Assembly: GCA_037189845.1 (NCBI GenBank)
Contig: JBBCIS010000014.1
Location: 101,298 to 165,297, forward strand
Source: JAMLHH01 sp037189845
GTDB taxonomy: Bacteria; Bacteroidota; Bacteroidia; Chitinophagales; JADIYW01
DNA length: 64,000 nucleotides
Direction of reading: 5' to 3'
The position numbers and the translations under genes were made by a program. Positions within the stretch are counted from its first letter, which is position 1. Every line of letters begins with the position of its first letter. Under the pieces are notes generated by a model. The model made no database searches and was not told where the DNA came from. It was given only the letters and a program-made list of their open reading frames with translations. Positions 14,989 through 24,537 of this stretch are shown here, piece by piece.

Positions 14989-17421
14989 ATGATAAAAGTC
15001 AGCAATGAAGAGCTAACACAAGAAAACCAATCCATTTCTTTTGAAGATTTCAAAACTGAAGTGCTGAGTGATTACAGGCTGGCTTGTATCAGCAGAGAGG
15101 TCAGCATGCTGGGGCGGAAAGAAGTTCTGACCGGAAAAGCTAAGTTTGGAATTTTCGGAGGCGGAAAAGAGCTTGCACAGATAGCTATGGCCAAGGTTTT
15201 TCAGGAAGGAGATTTTCGTGCAGGATATTACAGAGATCAGACCTTTGCGCTGGCAAGCGGGATGATCACAGTTCAGCAGCTGTTTGCTCAGCTGTATGCA
15301 AATCCTGGTCTGATGGCAGAGCCGCATTCTGCAGGAAGGCAAATGAATAATCATTTTGCTACCCGTAATTTGAACCCGGACGGGTCATGGAAATATCTGA
15401 CCAGGCAGAAAAATTCAGCAGCAGATAATTCACCTACAGCATGTCAGATGTTGCGCTCACTGGGTTTGGCATTGGCTTCGAAAAAATACAGAGCGCTGAA
15501 GGATATTCTGAAAGACGAGAGATTTTCTATAGACGGAGATGAAGTTTGCTTTGTTACAATAGGTGATGCCAGTACTTCAGAAGGTTTTTTCTGGGAAGTT
15601 GTCAATGCCGCTTCTGTACAGCAGGTCCCTTTGATCATTAACGTATGGGATGACGGATATGGGATTTCTGTCCCCAAAGAGCTGCAAACTGCAAAAGGTT
15701 CTATCTCGGAAGTATTAAGTGGATTTCAAAGTACAGAGGAATTCAAATCTCTTAAAATTGTCAGAGTAAAAGGTTGGGATTATCCGGCTTTGGTAAAAAC
15801 CTATAAGGAGCTCATTAAAGAAGTCCGGGTTACACATCAGCCGGTTTTGGTGCATGTGGAAGAGTTGACTCAGACCCAGGGGCATTCGACATCCGGCTCA
15901 CATGAGCGATACAAATCCGTGGAAAGATTAAAATGGGAAACAGAATTCGATTGTATCGTAAAAATGAAAGATTGGATGATAAAAGCCAATCTTGCAACAG
16001 CAGAAGAAGTAGCTCAAATAGAGCAGGAAGCAAAATCTTTTGCTAAGCAGGAGCAGAAAAAAGCATGGGAAGATTTTCATCAGCCTATTCAGGAAGAGAT
16101 GAAAGAGGCGATTGATTATTTGCTGGAATTATCAGAAGTGACCGCGCATAAAGAGCTTTTAAAAGACACAATTAAAGAAATCAGGAACTTTATCGAACCT
16201 ACAAGAAAGGATTTTATTAAATCAGTGCATCAGATTTTAGTAGCCACTCTTCATGAACCTTCTTCACAAAGGACAAACCTTATCAAATGGTATAATGAGA
16301 ACAGATTGGTGAATAAAGAGAGATTCTGTTCATATCTGCATACAAACTCATCTGACTCACCATTAAAGCAGAATATTGTTCCTGTGGAATATCCTGAAAA
16401 GCCCAAGTATCTCAGTGGATATCAGGTGTTGAATCTTTGTTTTGATGCCAATCTTGCCAGAGATCCTCATATAGTTGCATTTGGTGAGGACGTAGGGCAT
16501 ATAGGCGATGTTAATCAGGCTTTTAATGGTCTGCAGGAAAGATATGGAAAAGAAAGAGTCTACGATACGGGTATCAGAGAAGCCAGTATCATGGGAGAAG
16601 GAATCGGATTGGCAATGAGAGGATTAAGACCTATTGCGGAAATTCAATACCTGGATTATCTGAATTATGGTCTGGTGCCTTTAATGGATGACCTGGCTTG
16701 TTTGTCCTACCGTACGAAAGGCGGTCAGAAAGCCCCCCTGATTGTGCGTACACGCGGGCACCGGTTAGAAGGGATTTGGCATACAGGTTCTCCGATGAGT
16801 ATGATACTTGGATCTATGCGGGGAATACATGTGTGTGTACCGAGAAATATGACACAGGCCGCAGGTTTTTATAATTTATTGCTGAGAAGCGATGAGCCTG
16901 CGATTGTTATTGAATGTTTGAACGGGTACAGATTAAAAGAGAAAATCCCGTCAAATCCCGGAGATTTTACAGTTCCTTTAGGAGTTCCGGAGGTTTTGAA
17001 AAATGGCCAGGATATTACACTTGTGACCTACGGTTCATGTGTACGTGTCGCCCATGAGGCTATTCATATGCTGGAAGCTGCCGGTGTAGAGGTGGAATTG
17101 ATAGATGTGCAGACATTATTGCCATTTGATATTCATCATATCATCGGCAAGTCCGTAAAAAAAACAAACAGAGTTATTTTTTTAGACGAAGATGTTCCTG
17201 GTGGAGGTTCGGCATATATGCTGGAACAAGTGATGACGCACCAGAAAATTTTTCAGTTTCTGGATACAGAGCCGGTTTGTATCAGCGCGACTGCTCATCG
17301 TTCGGCCTACGGAAGCGATGGAGATTATTTTTGCAAACCTAATGCGGAAGATATTTTCCGGGTTGTATATCATATGATGAGAGAGGCACAACCTGATTAT
17401 TTTCCTGAATTGAATTTTTAA
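14989..17421 (+). CDS. Fused alpha/beta E1 of a 2-oxoacid dehydrogenase (branched-chain or pyruvate type)
   Basis: Thiamin-diphosphate decarboxylating subunit with alpha and beta chains in one 810-residue polypeptide. The alpha part has YYRDQTFALASG and the ThDP motif, here GDASTSEGFFWEVVNAA (192-208) with Ala replacing the second Gly of the classic GDG. The beta part starts near residue 460 with FGEDVGHIGDVNQAF and later has IREASIMGEGIGLAMRG. Fused E1s of this kind are common in Bacteroidota and usually annotated as 2-oxoisovalerate dehydrogenase; E2 and E3 are not adjacent, so the substrate is unproven. The gene is monocistronic. Confidence 0.9.
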   Translation: MIKVSNEELTQENQSISFEDFKTEVLSDYRLACISREVSMLGRKEVLTGKAKFGIFGGGKELAQIAMAKVFQEGDFRAGYYRDQTFALASGMITVQQLFAQLYANPGLMAEPHSAGRQMNNHFATRNLNPDGSWKYLTRQKNSAADNSPTACQMLRSLGLALASKKYRALKDILKDERFSIDGDEVCFVTIGDASTSEGFFWEVVNAASVQQVPLIINVWDDGYGISVPKELQTAKGSISEVLSGFQSTEEFKSLKIVRVKGWDYPALVKTYKELIKEVRVTHQPVLVHVEELTQTQGHSTSGSHERYKSVERLKWETEFDCIVKMKDWMIKANLATAEEVAQIEQEAKSFAKQEQKKAWEDFHQPIQEEMKEAIDYLLELSEVTAHKELLKDTIKEIRNFIEPTRKDFIKSVHQILVATLHEPSSQRTNLIKWYNENRLVNKERFCSYLHTNSSDSPLKQNIVPVEYPEKPKYLSGYQVLNLCFDANLARDPHIVAFGEDVGHIGDVNQAFNGLQERYGKERVYDTGIREASIMGEGIGLAMRGLRPIAEIQYLDYLNYGLVPLMDDLACLSYRTKGGQKAPLIVRTRGHRLEGIWHTGSPMSMILGSMRGIHVCVPRNMTQAAGFYNLLLRSDEPAIVIECLNGYRLKEKIPSNPGDFTVPLGVPEVLKNGQDITLVTYGSCVRVAHEAIHMLEAAGVEVELIDVQTLLPFDIHHIIGKSVKKTNRVIFLDEDVPGGGSAYMLEQVMTHQKIFQFLDTEPVCISATAHRSAYGSDGDYFCKPNAEDIFRVVYHMMREAQPDYFPELNF

Positions 17422-17592
17422 TATTTGTCAAACAATTGAAACTCATCAGAATAGGCATTAATAGTGCGTTTGTAATATTGAATAAATGGTTGCATGCTCA
17501 ATATTAAATAAATATTAAGTCGTAAAGACCGTGCAACTGACATGCTTTCCGAGTCAATAAAGCCCTTATTTTAGTGATTACACTACGTAATC

Positions 17593-20481
17593 ATGAAGAA
17601 ATTTTTACTTATGGGAGTCCTTTTAGGGCTGATGGGAGAGTCGTATGCTCAAAATCCCACAATACCAATCAATGGAACCAAGGTCCTGTCGGACAGCATC
17701 CCTAAAAACGGGCAGCTTGACAGAATCGAAGATCTGATTTTCCGGGCACAGGTACCTTTCACAATGCCTGATGGGGTCAAACTACAAACGGATGTTTATC
17801 TTCCTGTTTTCCAGGATGATATGAGTTTTGAATTTGAGTTTTTAGGGAATAAATTCAATGTAGAACTTTTAAAAAGAGGCACGCAATACATTATTTATGA
17901 TTCTTTAAACGGACAAAAAAATCCTAATCCTTACCAGCTTCCGCTGATCTTTACACGCTCACCCTACAACAAATCCGCTGCAAGAGAAGCATCTATCCTG
18001 ACTATATTGGGGTATGCAGGTACTGTGCAGGACTTACGGGGAAGATATCAGTCGGATGGTGTATTTTTCCCGTTGTATAGTGATAGCTGGATAAAAACTC
18101 CATACTATACAGACAAGCACTGGCTGGATATCAATCCGGGAGGACATCCTCAAAATCCTGAAAATTTTGAAGACGGAGCCAATTCTATTGATATTATCAA
18201 AAATAATCTGGTCAGGAGCTTCGATTTAGATGGAGACGGCATTGCAGAAACAGAGGATCTGGTTTACAGCGGAGCAATAGGTATGTTTGGAGCATCAGCT
18301 TTGGGATACAGCCAGACACAAGCTGCTGCAGCCAGAAAAATAGATCCAACCAAGCCGGGCCTGAAAGCATTGCTGCCAATCGTAGCAACTGGAGAGTTTC
18401 AAAAAAGTACATTGTTTCCGAACGGAACATTCCGTGAAAAACTGGTGAACGGATGGTTGAGAGGGCAAATGGTAGATCTGACAGATCAATATCGATCCAT
18501 AGACAATGATATTCAGAATAATATTCATACTTCTTTGGATTTTGGATTGAAAAATGTTGACGAGGTAACAGAAATGACTATTGATAATTACGCAGTTAGA
18601 AAATATTCCGATGGAAAAACATTGCATGTCCCTAATTCGATCGCCAGACAGGGAGTAGATATTTCTGCCGCAATGGTAGATGAAAACGGAAACGGTGATC
18701 CGAACGGGAAGTTCAGCAGATATACGAACATGGAGGTGCCTACTTACTATCTTTCAGGATGGTGGGACATCTTTGTGGACGGTACTATCGAGACATTCAT
18801 GAAGCAAAAGCAGCACATGAGTGAAGAGCATGGAAATAAGAAAAAAATTAAGCTGGTCATGGGTCCGTGGGCGCACGAAACGATTTCGTCTCAAAAAACA
18901 GGGGATGGTGTTTATCCGCCTAGTGTGACCGAAGTACTGGGAGCAAATCTCAATGATTTCAGCGGAGGTATAGATATCGGTTCATTGGTAAATTCGGATG
19001 TATTCAGCTGGTACAGATATAATCTGAATTATACAGAAAACCATGAAATCGGTCTGCCTAAATTTTTCCTGCCTAAGGGACAGCTTCAGAGGATGATGCA
19101 GGGTATCCACGTACAGGTGCCATCTGAAGACTATAAAGTACCTTTCCAGGATATGGTCAACTTTATGTTGGGTGTTGATGGTTTAAAACAAGTTCCTGTA
19201 CTTGTGAGATTAGGTTCAGTGAATTTCAGGCTTAAGCTGGATGTGCCTAAAATGGATAAGCCTTTGATCGCTGTTGAAAATGCTCAAAAAGTAACCAATA
19301 TCGAGACAGCTGATTTTACAAAGGTACCTGCGATGAGGTTGTTTGTTGCCGGTCCTATGGAAGATGGAATTCAGGAAAATGCTCAGGCAGGAAACTACTG
19401 GCTGGGTACGGAAGATTTTCCTTTGACATCCGGTGTTGAACCTACTGATTTGTATTTGCACAAAGATGGAGCAGCTTCATTTTTACCGGCTGCGGAAGAA
19501 GGAACTCTGACATATAATCATAATCCGGACAAGCCTGTCATTCACCTTGGCGGAGCTAATATGATTGGCAAAACACCAGTATTGAATCAAGGTAATTTCG
19601 GTCAGATTAACTATGCTAATCCGGTATACAAACCTTATGTATTGGACAATCCGGATGTCTTGATCTTTGAGACACCTGAGCTGACGGATACAATGAGCAT
19701 TATCGGTTATCCGAAGGCAGTAGTATATGGTACTGCAAATCCTGAAAATGCCGGAAACGGAGATCCTACGGATATAGATTTCTTTGTGAGAATTCTGGAT
19801 GTTTATCCTGATGGCAGAGAGATGTTCGTAGTAGATGGCGGTGTGAATGCAAGAGCGAGAGAATATGCCAGAAGTATAGCGGAAGGTGCTGAAAATGTAG
19901 ATGCTCCTTATTCTAATATCGAATCAGGCAAATTGTATGAATACTACTTCAACTTATTGCCGATTGGCTACACTTTCGGTAAAGGGCATAAAGTGAAAAT
20001 TATCCTGAGCAGCAGTAACTACAACAGACATCAGTCCAATCCTTGTATTCCACTCAATGATGGTGAGTTTTTCAGAAGAAAACCCAATGAAAATAAAACT
20101 TACGTATTTGATGGAAAGGAAATGGCTGCAAGAAAATCAGTACAGCAGATATTTTTCTCCACTGAGCATCAGACAAAAGTCATTTTGCCAATCTACGGAA
20201 GCCGCAAAGTTACTTCTGTGAGAAATAATACTTCCAAACCGGCGCTGAATCTCAATGTTTATCCAAACCCTGCTACAGATTTAGTTCAGGTGTTTATTGG
20301 TGAAGCAGGCAGATATCAGGTGGAGGTCTTGAATGTCATGGGACAAGTGGTCAAATCTTTCAGCTCAAATGAGCAGGTCAGGATAGATATCAAAGATTTA
20401 TCTTCCGGGGCATATATTTTAAGAGTTCAGAAAGCAGGCGACAGCTCCGTTCAGTCAAGTGTAAAGCTGATTAAAAAATAA
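17593..20481 (+). CDS. Secreted CocE/NonD (peptidase S15) hydrolase with T9SS sorting domain
   Basis: A 962-residue exported alpha/beta hydrolase. It has a signal peptide of about 19 residues (cleavage near SYA-Q) and an S15 catalytic domain with nucleophile Ser235 in GMFGASALGYS, an acid region at GWWDIFVDGT and His in GPWAHET. A beta-sandwich PepX_C-like domain follows. The last 75 residues form a type A Por-secretion sorting domain (LNVYPNPATDL...SSGAYILRV...). A calcium-loop-like DLDGDGIAETED (211-222) is inserted just before the nucleophile. Relatives are X-Pro dipeptidyl peptidases, cocaine esterase and cephalosporin acylases. It is probably delivered to the cell surface. Confidence 0.92.
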   Translation: MKKFLLMGVLLGLMGESYAQNPTIPINGTKVLSDSIPKNGQLDRIEDLIFRAQVPFTMPDGVKLQTDVYLPVFQDDMSFEFEFLGNKFNVELLKRGTQYIIYDSLNGQKNPNPYQLPLIFTRSPYNKSAAREASILTILGYAGTVQDLRGRYQSDGVFFPLYSDSWIKTPYYTDKHWLDINPGGHPQNPENFEDGANSIDIIKNNLVRSFDLDGDGIAETEDLVYSGAIGMFGASALGYSQTQAAAARKIDPTKPGLKALLPIVATGEFQKSTLFPNGTFREKLVNGWLRGQMVDLTDQYRSIDNDIQNNIHTSLDFGLKNVDEVTEMTIDNYAVRKYSDGKTLHVPNSIARQGVDISAAMVDENGNGDPNGKFSRYTNMEVPTYYLSGWWDIFVDGTIETFMKQKQHMSEEHGNKKKIKLVMGPWAHETISSQKTGDGVYPPSVTEVLGANLNDFSGGIDIGSLVNSDVFSWYRYNLNYTENHEIGLPKFFLPKGQLQRMMQGIHVQVPSEDYKVPFQDMVNFMLGVDGLKQVPVLVRLGSVNFRLKLDVPKMDKPLIAVENAQKVTNIETADFTKVPAMRLFVAGPMEDGIQENAQAGNYWLGTEDFPLTSGVEPTDLYLHKDGAASFLPAAEEGTLTYNHNPDKPVIHLGGANMIGKTPVLNQGNFGQINYANPVYKPYVLDNPDVLIFETPELTDTMSIIGYPKAVVYGTANPENAGNGDPTDIDFFVRILDVYPDGREMFVVDGGVNARAREYARSIAEGAENVDAPYSNIESGKLYEYYFNLLPIGYTFGKGHKVKIILSSSNYNRHQSNPCIPLNDGEFFRRKPNENKTYVFDGKEMAARKSVQQIFFSTEHQTKVILPIYGSRKVTSVRNNTSKPALNLNVYPNPATDLVQVFIGEAGRYQVEVLNVMGQVVKSFSSNEQVRIDIKDLSSGAYILRVQKAGDSSVQSSVKLIKK

Positions 20482-20511
20482 CAAAATCGTTTTCGTTTCA
20501 GGTTTTGGTAG

Positions 20512-20536
20512 AGGCAGTCTTCGGGCTGCCTTTTTT
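20512..20536 (+). terminator. Terminator after the S15 hydrolase
   Basis: AGGCAG, loop TCTTCGGG, CTGCCT followed by a T-run. Confidence 0.8.
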
Positions 20537-20648
20537 ACTTGACTAAAATCAAAAAACAAAAAATAACTCTTCAGGTACTGATGACTGTGACTTATGTTTT
20601 AAATTTATACTCACATAATCACTATTTTTAGTGAAACATTCGGGAGAT

Positions 20649-22400
20649 ATGTCAGTAAAAATTATTAGAAACGGGCTCTATTTCGACGGTCTTGGCAACA
20701 AAGGAGTTAAGAAGGATGTCGTAATAGAAGGCAATATAGTAGCATCTGTAGTAGATAAAGCCCCGGCAGTGGCGGGCGCAGAAGAAATCGATGCAACAGG
20801 AAAATGGGTTTGTCCCGGATTTTTAGATATTCATGCCCACTATGATGCAGAGCTTGAGGTAATGCCTGCACTGGATGAATCTGTCAGACATGGTGTGACT
20901 ACGGTCATCATTGGGAACTGTTCTTTGTCAGCTGCTTTAGGCAGAGATGAGGAAATCGTTGATCTTTTCTGCCGTGTGGAAAATATTCCTGCAAAAGCTT
21001 TGAGCAACTGGCTGATCGGAAATATTACCTGGAAAACTCCTAAGGAATATTACACTCACCTGGATACAGTCCCGGTAGGACCTAATATTGCAAGCTTCAT
21101 TGGTCACTCCAATGTGCGGATCGCAGCAATGGGATTGGAAAGAAGCTTTACTGAGAAAAAGGCTACCAAAGAAGAAATTCAGAAAATGCAGGGCTTCATT
21201 GACGAAGCTATGCAGGAAGGATATTTAGGACTTTCAGTAGATATGCTGCCTTTCCACAGATGGGCAGGGGTTTATAATAAGAAATTTACCGGAGTATCTG
21301 TTCCGTCGCAACAGGCAGCTAAAAAGGAATATTTTCAGCTGGCTGACGTTCTGAGAAAGTACAACCGTGTATTGCAAATTACCCCGAATGCTGTAGATAA
21401 ATCTTCTTTTGTGACGATTATGAACCTGAGCAGAGGTGGCGTTTTCAAAGACAGTCTGCGTACTACGATTGTAGCTGCGCTGGATTTGAAATCCAATGAA
21501 AGAATCTATAAGCTATTAAAGCTTTTAGGATTTTTAGGTAATGATATTTTAGGTGCCAAAATGAAATTTCAGACTTTGGCAGAACCTTTCCAGAACTTCG
21601 GTGATGGTCCGATCACACCTTTATTTGAAGAATTTCCATCTATGATAGCAGCGATCAGCGTTACTGAAGAGGAAAGAAAGAAAATTTTCAGAGATCCTGC
21701 ATTCAGAAAACAATTTGTGAAGGAATGGAATCATAAAGCTGCCTCCGTTTTCCCGAAAGCATTGAAAGAAATGTGGGTAGTGAAATCACCCGATCCGTCA
21801 CATGTAGGGAAAAATTTTGAACAAATCGGTCAGGAAGCAGGTAAAGATCCGGTAGAGCACTTTATGGATCTGCTGGCAGAGTATGATACAAAGCTGAGAT
21901 GGAAATGTGATACTTCCAATCACAGAGAAAGTGTCAGGTTAGAGCTTTTGGGCTACAAACATTGTATGCCGGGATTCAATGACAGTGGTGCCCACAATGT
22001 GAATATGGCATTTCATGACGGGCCGCTACAATTCCTGAAAACTGCATTGAGATTCCCTGATGAAATGCCGATAGAAAAAGCAATCTATCGCTCTACTAAA
22101 GAACCGGCTGATTTCTTAGGTATTGATGCAGGAGATATTTCAGTAGGTAAAAGAGCGGATGTAGTAGTAATAGATCCTACCCGTATCGAAGCAGAAATCA
22201 ATTCTGATCCGATCGAGGATTACCATCCTGCATTTGGCGGCAGCTACAGATTGGTGAAGCGTAGCGGAAAGGTAGTTCAGCATGTATTTATCAATGGAAA
22301 TGAAGCTTACACTAATAATGGTGTTGTGAAATTCCATGAAGATTTAGGAAAGAAAAAAATATTCGGCCAGCTGCTGCGTTCAAATCTGCATAAAAACTAA
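20649..22400 (+). CDS. N-acyl-D-amino-acid deacylase-type amidohydrolase
   Basis: A metal-dependent amidohydrolase of 583 residues from the ATG at 20649, which has GGGAG just upstream and is preferred over the GTG six codons earlier. Metal ligands are visible in the HAH of FLDIHAHYDAE (62-64), and GVTTVIIGNC follows, typical of D-aminoacylase/dihydroorotase-like enzymes. The late segment FNDSGAHN and the exit strand VGKRADVVVIDP are also family traits. Family members release free D-amino acids from N-acyl-D-amino acids; the substrate here is inferred. Monocistronic. Confidence 0.85.
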   Translation: MSVKIIRNGLYFDGLGNKGVKKDVVIEGNIVASVVDKAPAVAGAEEIDATGKWVCPGFLDIHAHYDAELEVMPALDESVRHGVTTVIIGNCSLSAALGRDEEIVDLFCRVENIPAKALSNWLIGNITWKTPKEYYTHLDTVPVGPNIASFIGHSNVRIAAMGLERSFTEKKATKEEIQKMQGFIDEAMQEGYLGLSVDMLPFHRWAGVYNKKFTGVSVPSQQAAKKEYFQLADVLRKYNRVLQITPNAVDKSSFVTIMNLSRGGVFKDSLRTTIVAALDLKSNERIYKLLKLLGFLGNDILGAKMKFQTLAEPFQNFGDGPITPLFEEFPSMIAAISVTEEERKKIFRDPAFRKQFVKEWNHKAASVFPKALKEMWVVKSPDPSHVGKNFEQIGQEAGKDPVEHFMDLLAEYDTKLRWKCDTSNHRESVRLELLGYKHCMPGFNDSGAHNVNMAFHDGPLQFLKTALRFPDEMPIEKAIYRSTKEPADFLGIDAGDISVGKRADVVVIDPTRIEAEINSDPIEDYHPAFGGSYRLVKRSGKVVQHVFINGNEAYTNNGVVKFHEDLGKKKIFGQLLRSNLHKN

Positions 22401-22424
22401 TCCGTATATTTTATTGAATAGTTT

Positions 22425-22455
22425 AAAAAGAGCCGCAGCAATGTGGCTCTTTTTA
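22425..22455 (+). terminator. Terminator after the D-aminoacylase-type gene
   Basis: AAAAGAGCC and GGCTCTTTTT form a stem around GCAGCAATGT, with a terminal T-run. Confidence 0.8.
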
Positions 22456-22659
22456 TATTCGGAAAGATGTTTTTGTATTCTCTTTCAGATGCAGATCTTA
22501 GTGGTTAAAATATATCAGAAGAAAAGAGCGGCGATCTTTATCAATTTGTTGTGAAGATGTAGAGACCTACTCGTATGTTGTCTGACAGCAAATTCTTTTA
22601 TGACACCTTCAGCTTTTAATCTTAATTTTGTCGGTTGTTTCAGATTGCAGGTACTAAGT

Positions 22660-22740
22660 GCACGAGGGATAGAGGCGATATGATGAAGCAAAGCGGAATC
22701 ATACAAGCCGAAAGCCCGGTCAGCCGTGGCGGACGTGCCC
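22660..22740 (+). repeat. Structured intergenic repeat, family 1 copy C
   Basis: A closing stem GCACG (22660-22664) pairs with CGTGC (22734-22738). Inside lie AGGGATAGAGGCGATA, the inner stem TATGAT/ATCATA (22679-22684 with 22698-22703), then ACAAGCCGAAAGCCCGGTC. The architecture matches copy D at 54.25 kb although the stem sequences differ. It sits in a 500-bp gap (22401-22903) with no convincing gene; the rest of that gap is AT-rich and unremarkable. Confidence 0.65.
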
Positions 22741-22903
22741 GGATTTTTAACAATAGGCAATTAGGTGAAACGCAAAAAGTAATAGACAAATAGACAATAC
22801 GCAAAATGTGCAACGAGTAAGTAATTAATAGCGATTAAGAAGTAAAAGGAATAAAAAAGGTGACTACCCGGTAGGGAAAAGTTAAAAAAAATAATACTGG
22901 TCC

Positions 22904-24088
22904 ATGAAAAACGAAAAAGCGATCCTTTATCTGCTGGCGATGACTAACTTTTGTCATGTGGTGGATTTTATGGTGCTGATGCCTTTGGGTAATGAGCTGA
23001 TGGCAGCTTTTCAGATACATCCGAGGGAGTTCAGCTGGCTGGTGGCTTCGTATTCCATCAGTGCAGGATTGTCTAATTTTCTGGCATCTTCCTACATCGA
23101 CAGATTTGACAGGAAAAAGCTGGTGCTGACGACGCTGAGCTTATTTGCTTTGGGGACATTTTGCTGCGCCATAGCTTCCAATTATTACTGGTTTTTACTG
23201 GCCAGAATTATTACCGGAATGTTCGGAGGACTGACAGGAAGTGTGGTGATAGCGATCATGAGCGACCTGGTACCGTTTGAAAGGCGGGGAGCTGCGATGG
23301 GGATTTTGTCTATGGCATTCGCTTTTGCGTCGGTATTGGGTGTTCCCATTGGTCTTTTGGTGGCGGATTTGTGGAACTGGCAGACGCCTTTTTACCTGAT
23401 AGCCTTGCTGACGATTCCGGTAGTGCTCACGTTGTATAAGATGCTGCCTCCGATGGGTAAGTATGTGGCTGTAAATCTGAAAAGAAATCCGGTCAGTGAG
23501 ACTATAATGATTTTAAAAGATGAGAACGCCAGAATGGCCTTATTGCTGGCTTACACAATGATCTTAGGGCATTTTCTGGTGATTCCTTTTATCACGCCTT
23601 ATGCTATCAGAAATGTGGGTATGACGCAGGATGCGGTAAAATATATTTACCTGGTGGGTGGCGCATTTACATTGGTCACGGCACCGGTAGTCGGAAGATA
23701 TTCTGACCGCTTGGGACATTTTAATGTATTCAGGGTCATGCTGATCTGTAGCTTGTTTGCCATAGCAGCGATTACAAATCTGGTGAATGTGCCTATATGG
23801 GTGATTGTCATCATTACGACATCATTTTTTATCTTTACGAGCGGCAGGATGATTCCGGCCCAAACTATGATGACGGGTGCTGTGAGACCGGAAATCAGAG
23901 GCGGATTTCTAAGCCTGAGAACTGCTTTGATAGAATTCGGTGCAGGTTCAGCTTCACTGATCAGCGGATGGATAGTGACTGAAACTGCTGACGGAAAGCT
24001 GATGAACTATCATTATGTTGGTTATTTATCTATTGCAGTAGCGATCGGGACAATATGGGTGGCTTCCAGAGTGAAAAAGGTGGAATAA
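22904..24088 (+). CDS. MFS transporter (AraJ/drug-efflux type)
   Basis: A 394-residue, 12-TM major facilitator protein. The loop 2-3 signature is seen as DRFDRKKL, and TM5 carries VLGVPIGLLVADLWNWQTPF, the motif C region typical of H+ antiporters that export drugs or sugars. No regulator or partner is attached. The substrate cannot be read from the sequence. Confidence 0.88.
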   Translation: MKNEKAILYLLAMTNFCHVVDFMVLMPLGNELMAAFQIHPREFSWLVASYSISAGLSNFLASSYIDRFDRKKLVLTTLSLFALGTFCCAIASNYYWFLLARIITGMFGGLTGSVVIAIMSDLVPFERRGAAMGILSMAFAFASVLGVPIGLLVADLWNWQTPFYLIALLTIPVVLTLYKMLPPMGKYVAVNLKRNPVSETIMILKDENARMALLLAYTMILGHFLVIPFITPYAIRNVGMTQDAVKYIYLVGGAFTLVTAPVVGRYSDRLGHFNVFRVMLICSLFAIAAITNLVNVPIWVIVIITTSFFIFTSGRMIPAQTMMTGAVRPEIRGGFLSLRTALIEFGAGSASLISGWIVTETADGKLMNYHYVGYLSIAVAIGTIWVASRVKKVE

Positions 24089-24135
24089 TTTTATGTAAAA
24101 TGTGATATTTCTCTTTCAAAGAGTTTTTATTTCTT

Positions 24136-24143
24136 TATTTTTG
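24136..24143 (+). promoter_or_regulatory. -7 box (TATTTTTG)
   Basis: Matches TAnnTTTG 19 bp before the ATG of the small two-TM gene, implying a very short leader. Confidence 0.5.
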
Positions 24144-24162
24144 TCGCAAATTCTTATCTATC

Positions 24163-24387
24163 ATGATGACACGTGTATTCGGCGGAGCAATCTGTTTTTT
24201 GAGTTTTGTAGCATTATTAGTGAACACGTTTTTGTACTGGAATAGCTCGGCTTTTTTTGATTACAATACAGGTACACAAACTTTAGCGCAAGCTGGTGTG
24301 TTCTATCCGTATTTCATTGCTTTTGCTACGATGGCATTAGGTATTCTGTTGGTGAAAGACAGAGTATTGGAGAGCGATCACCACTAA
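24163..24387 (+). CDS. Small two-TM protein of unknown function
   Basis: Seventy-four residues with two hydrophobic helices (about 6-26 and 48-64) joined by a polar loop NSSAFFDYNTGTQTLAQ, and an acidic/His tail (ESDHH). It has its own -7 box upstream and a hairpin terminator downstream, so it is an independent transcription unit, which supports a real gene. I do not recognise a family. Confidence 0.7.
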   Translation: MMTRVFGGAICFLSFVALLVNTFLYWNSSAFFDYNTGTQTLAQAGVFYPYFIAFATMALGILLVKDRVLESDHH

Positions 24388-24432
24388 AATTTAAATTTTG
24401 CCTTTGGGCTGATTGAAATAAAAATATAACTG

Positions 24433-24466
24433 AGAGGTTGTCCGGAAGGATGACCTCTTTTGTTTT
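24433..24466 (+). terminator. Terminator after the small two-TM gene
   Basis: GAGGTTGTCC, loop GGAA-like, GGATGACCTC, then TTTTGTTTT. Confidence 0.75.
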
Positions 24467-24537
24467 GATACGGAGAGATGCAGGATTAGATCTGTTTTGT
24501 CAATACATAATGCTGAAGAGAATTATAGCTGAATCCG

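Noticed and set aside
22515..22760. 81-codon minus-strand frame
   Set aside because: It covers the structured repeat copy C; its translation is of the repeat and shows no protein signature.
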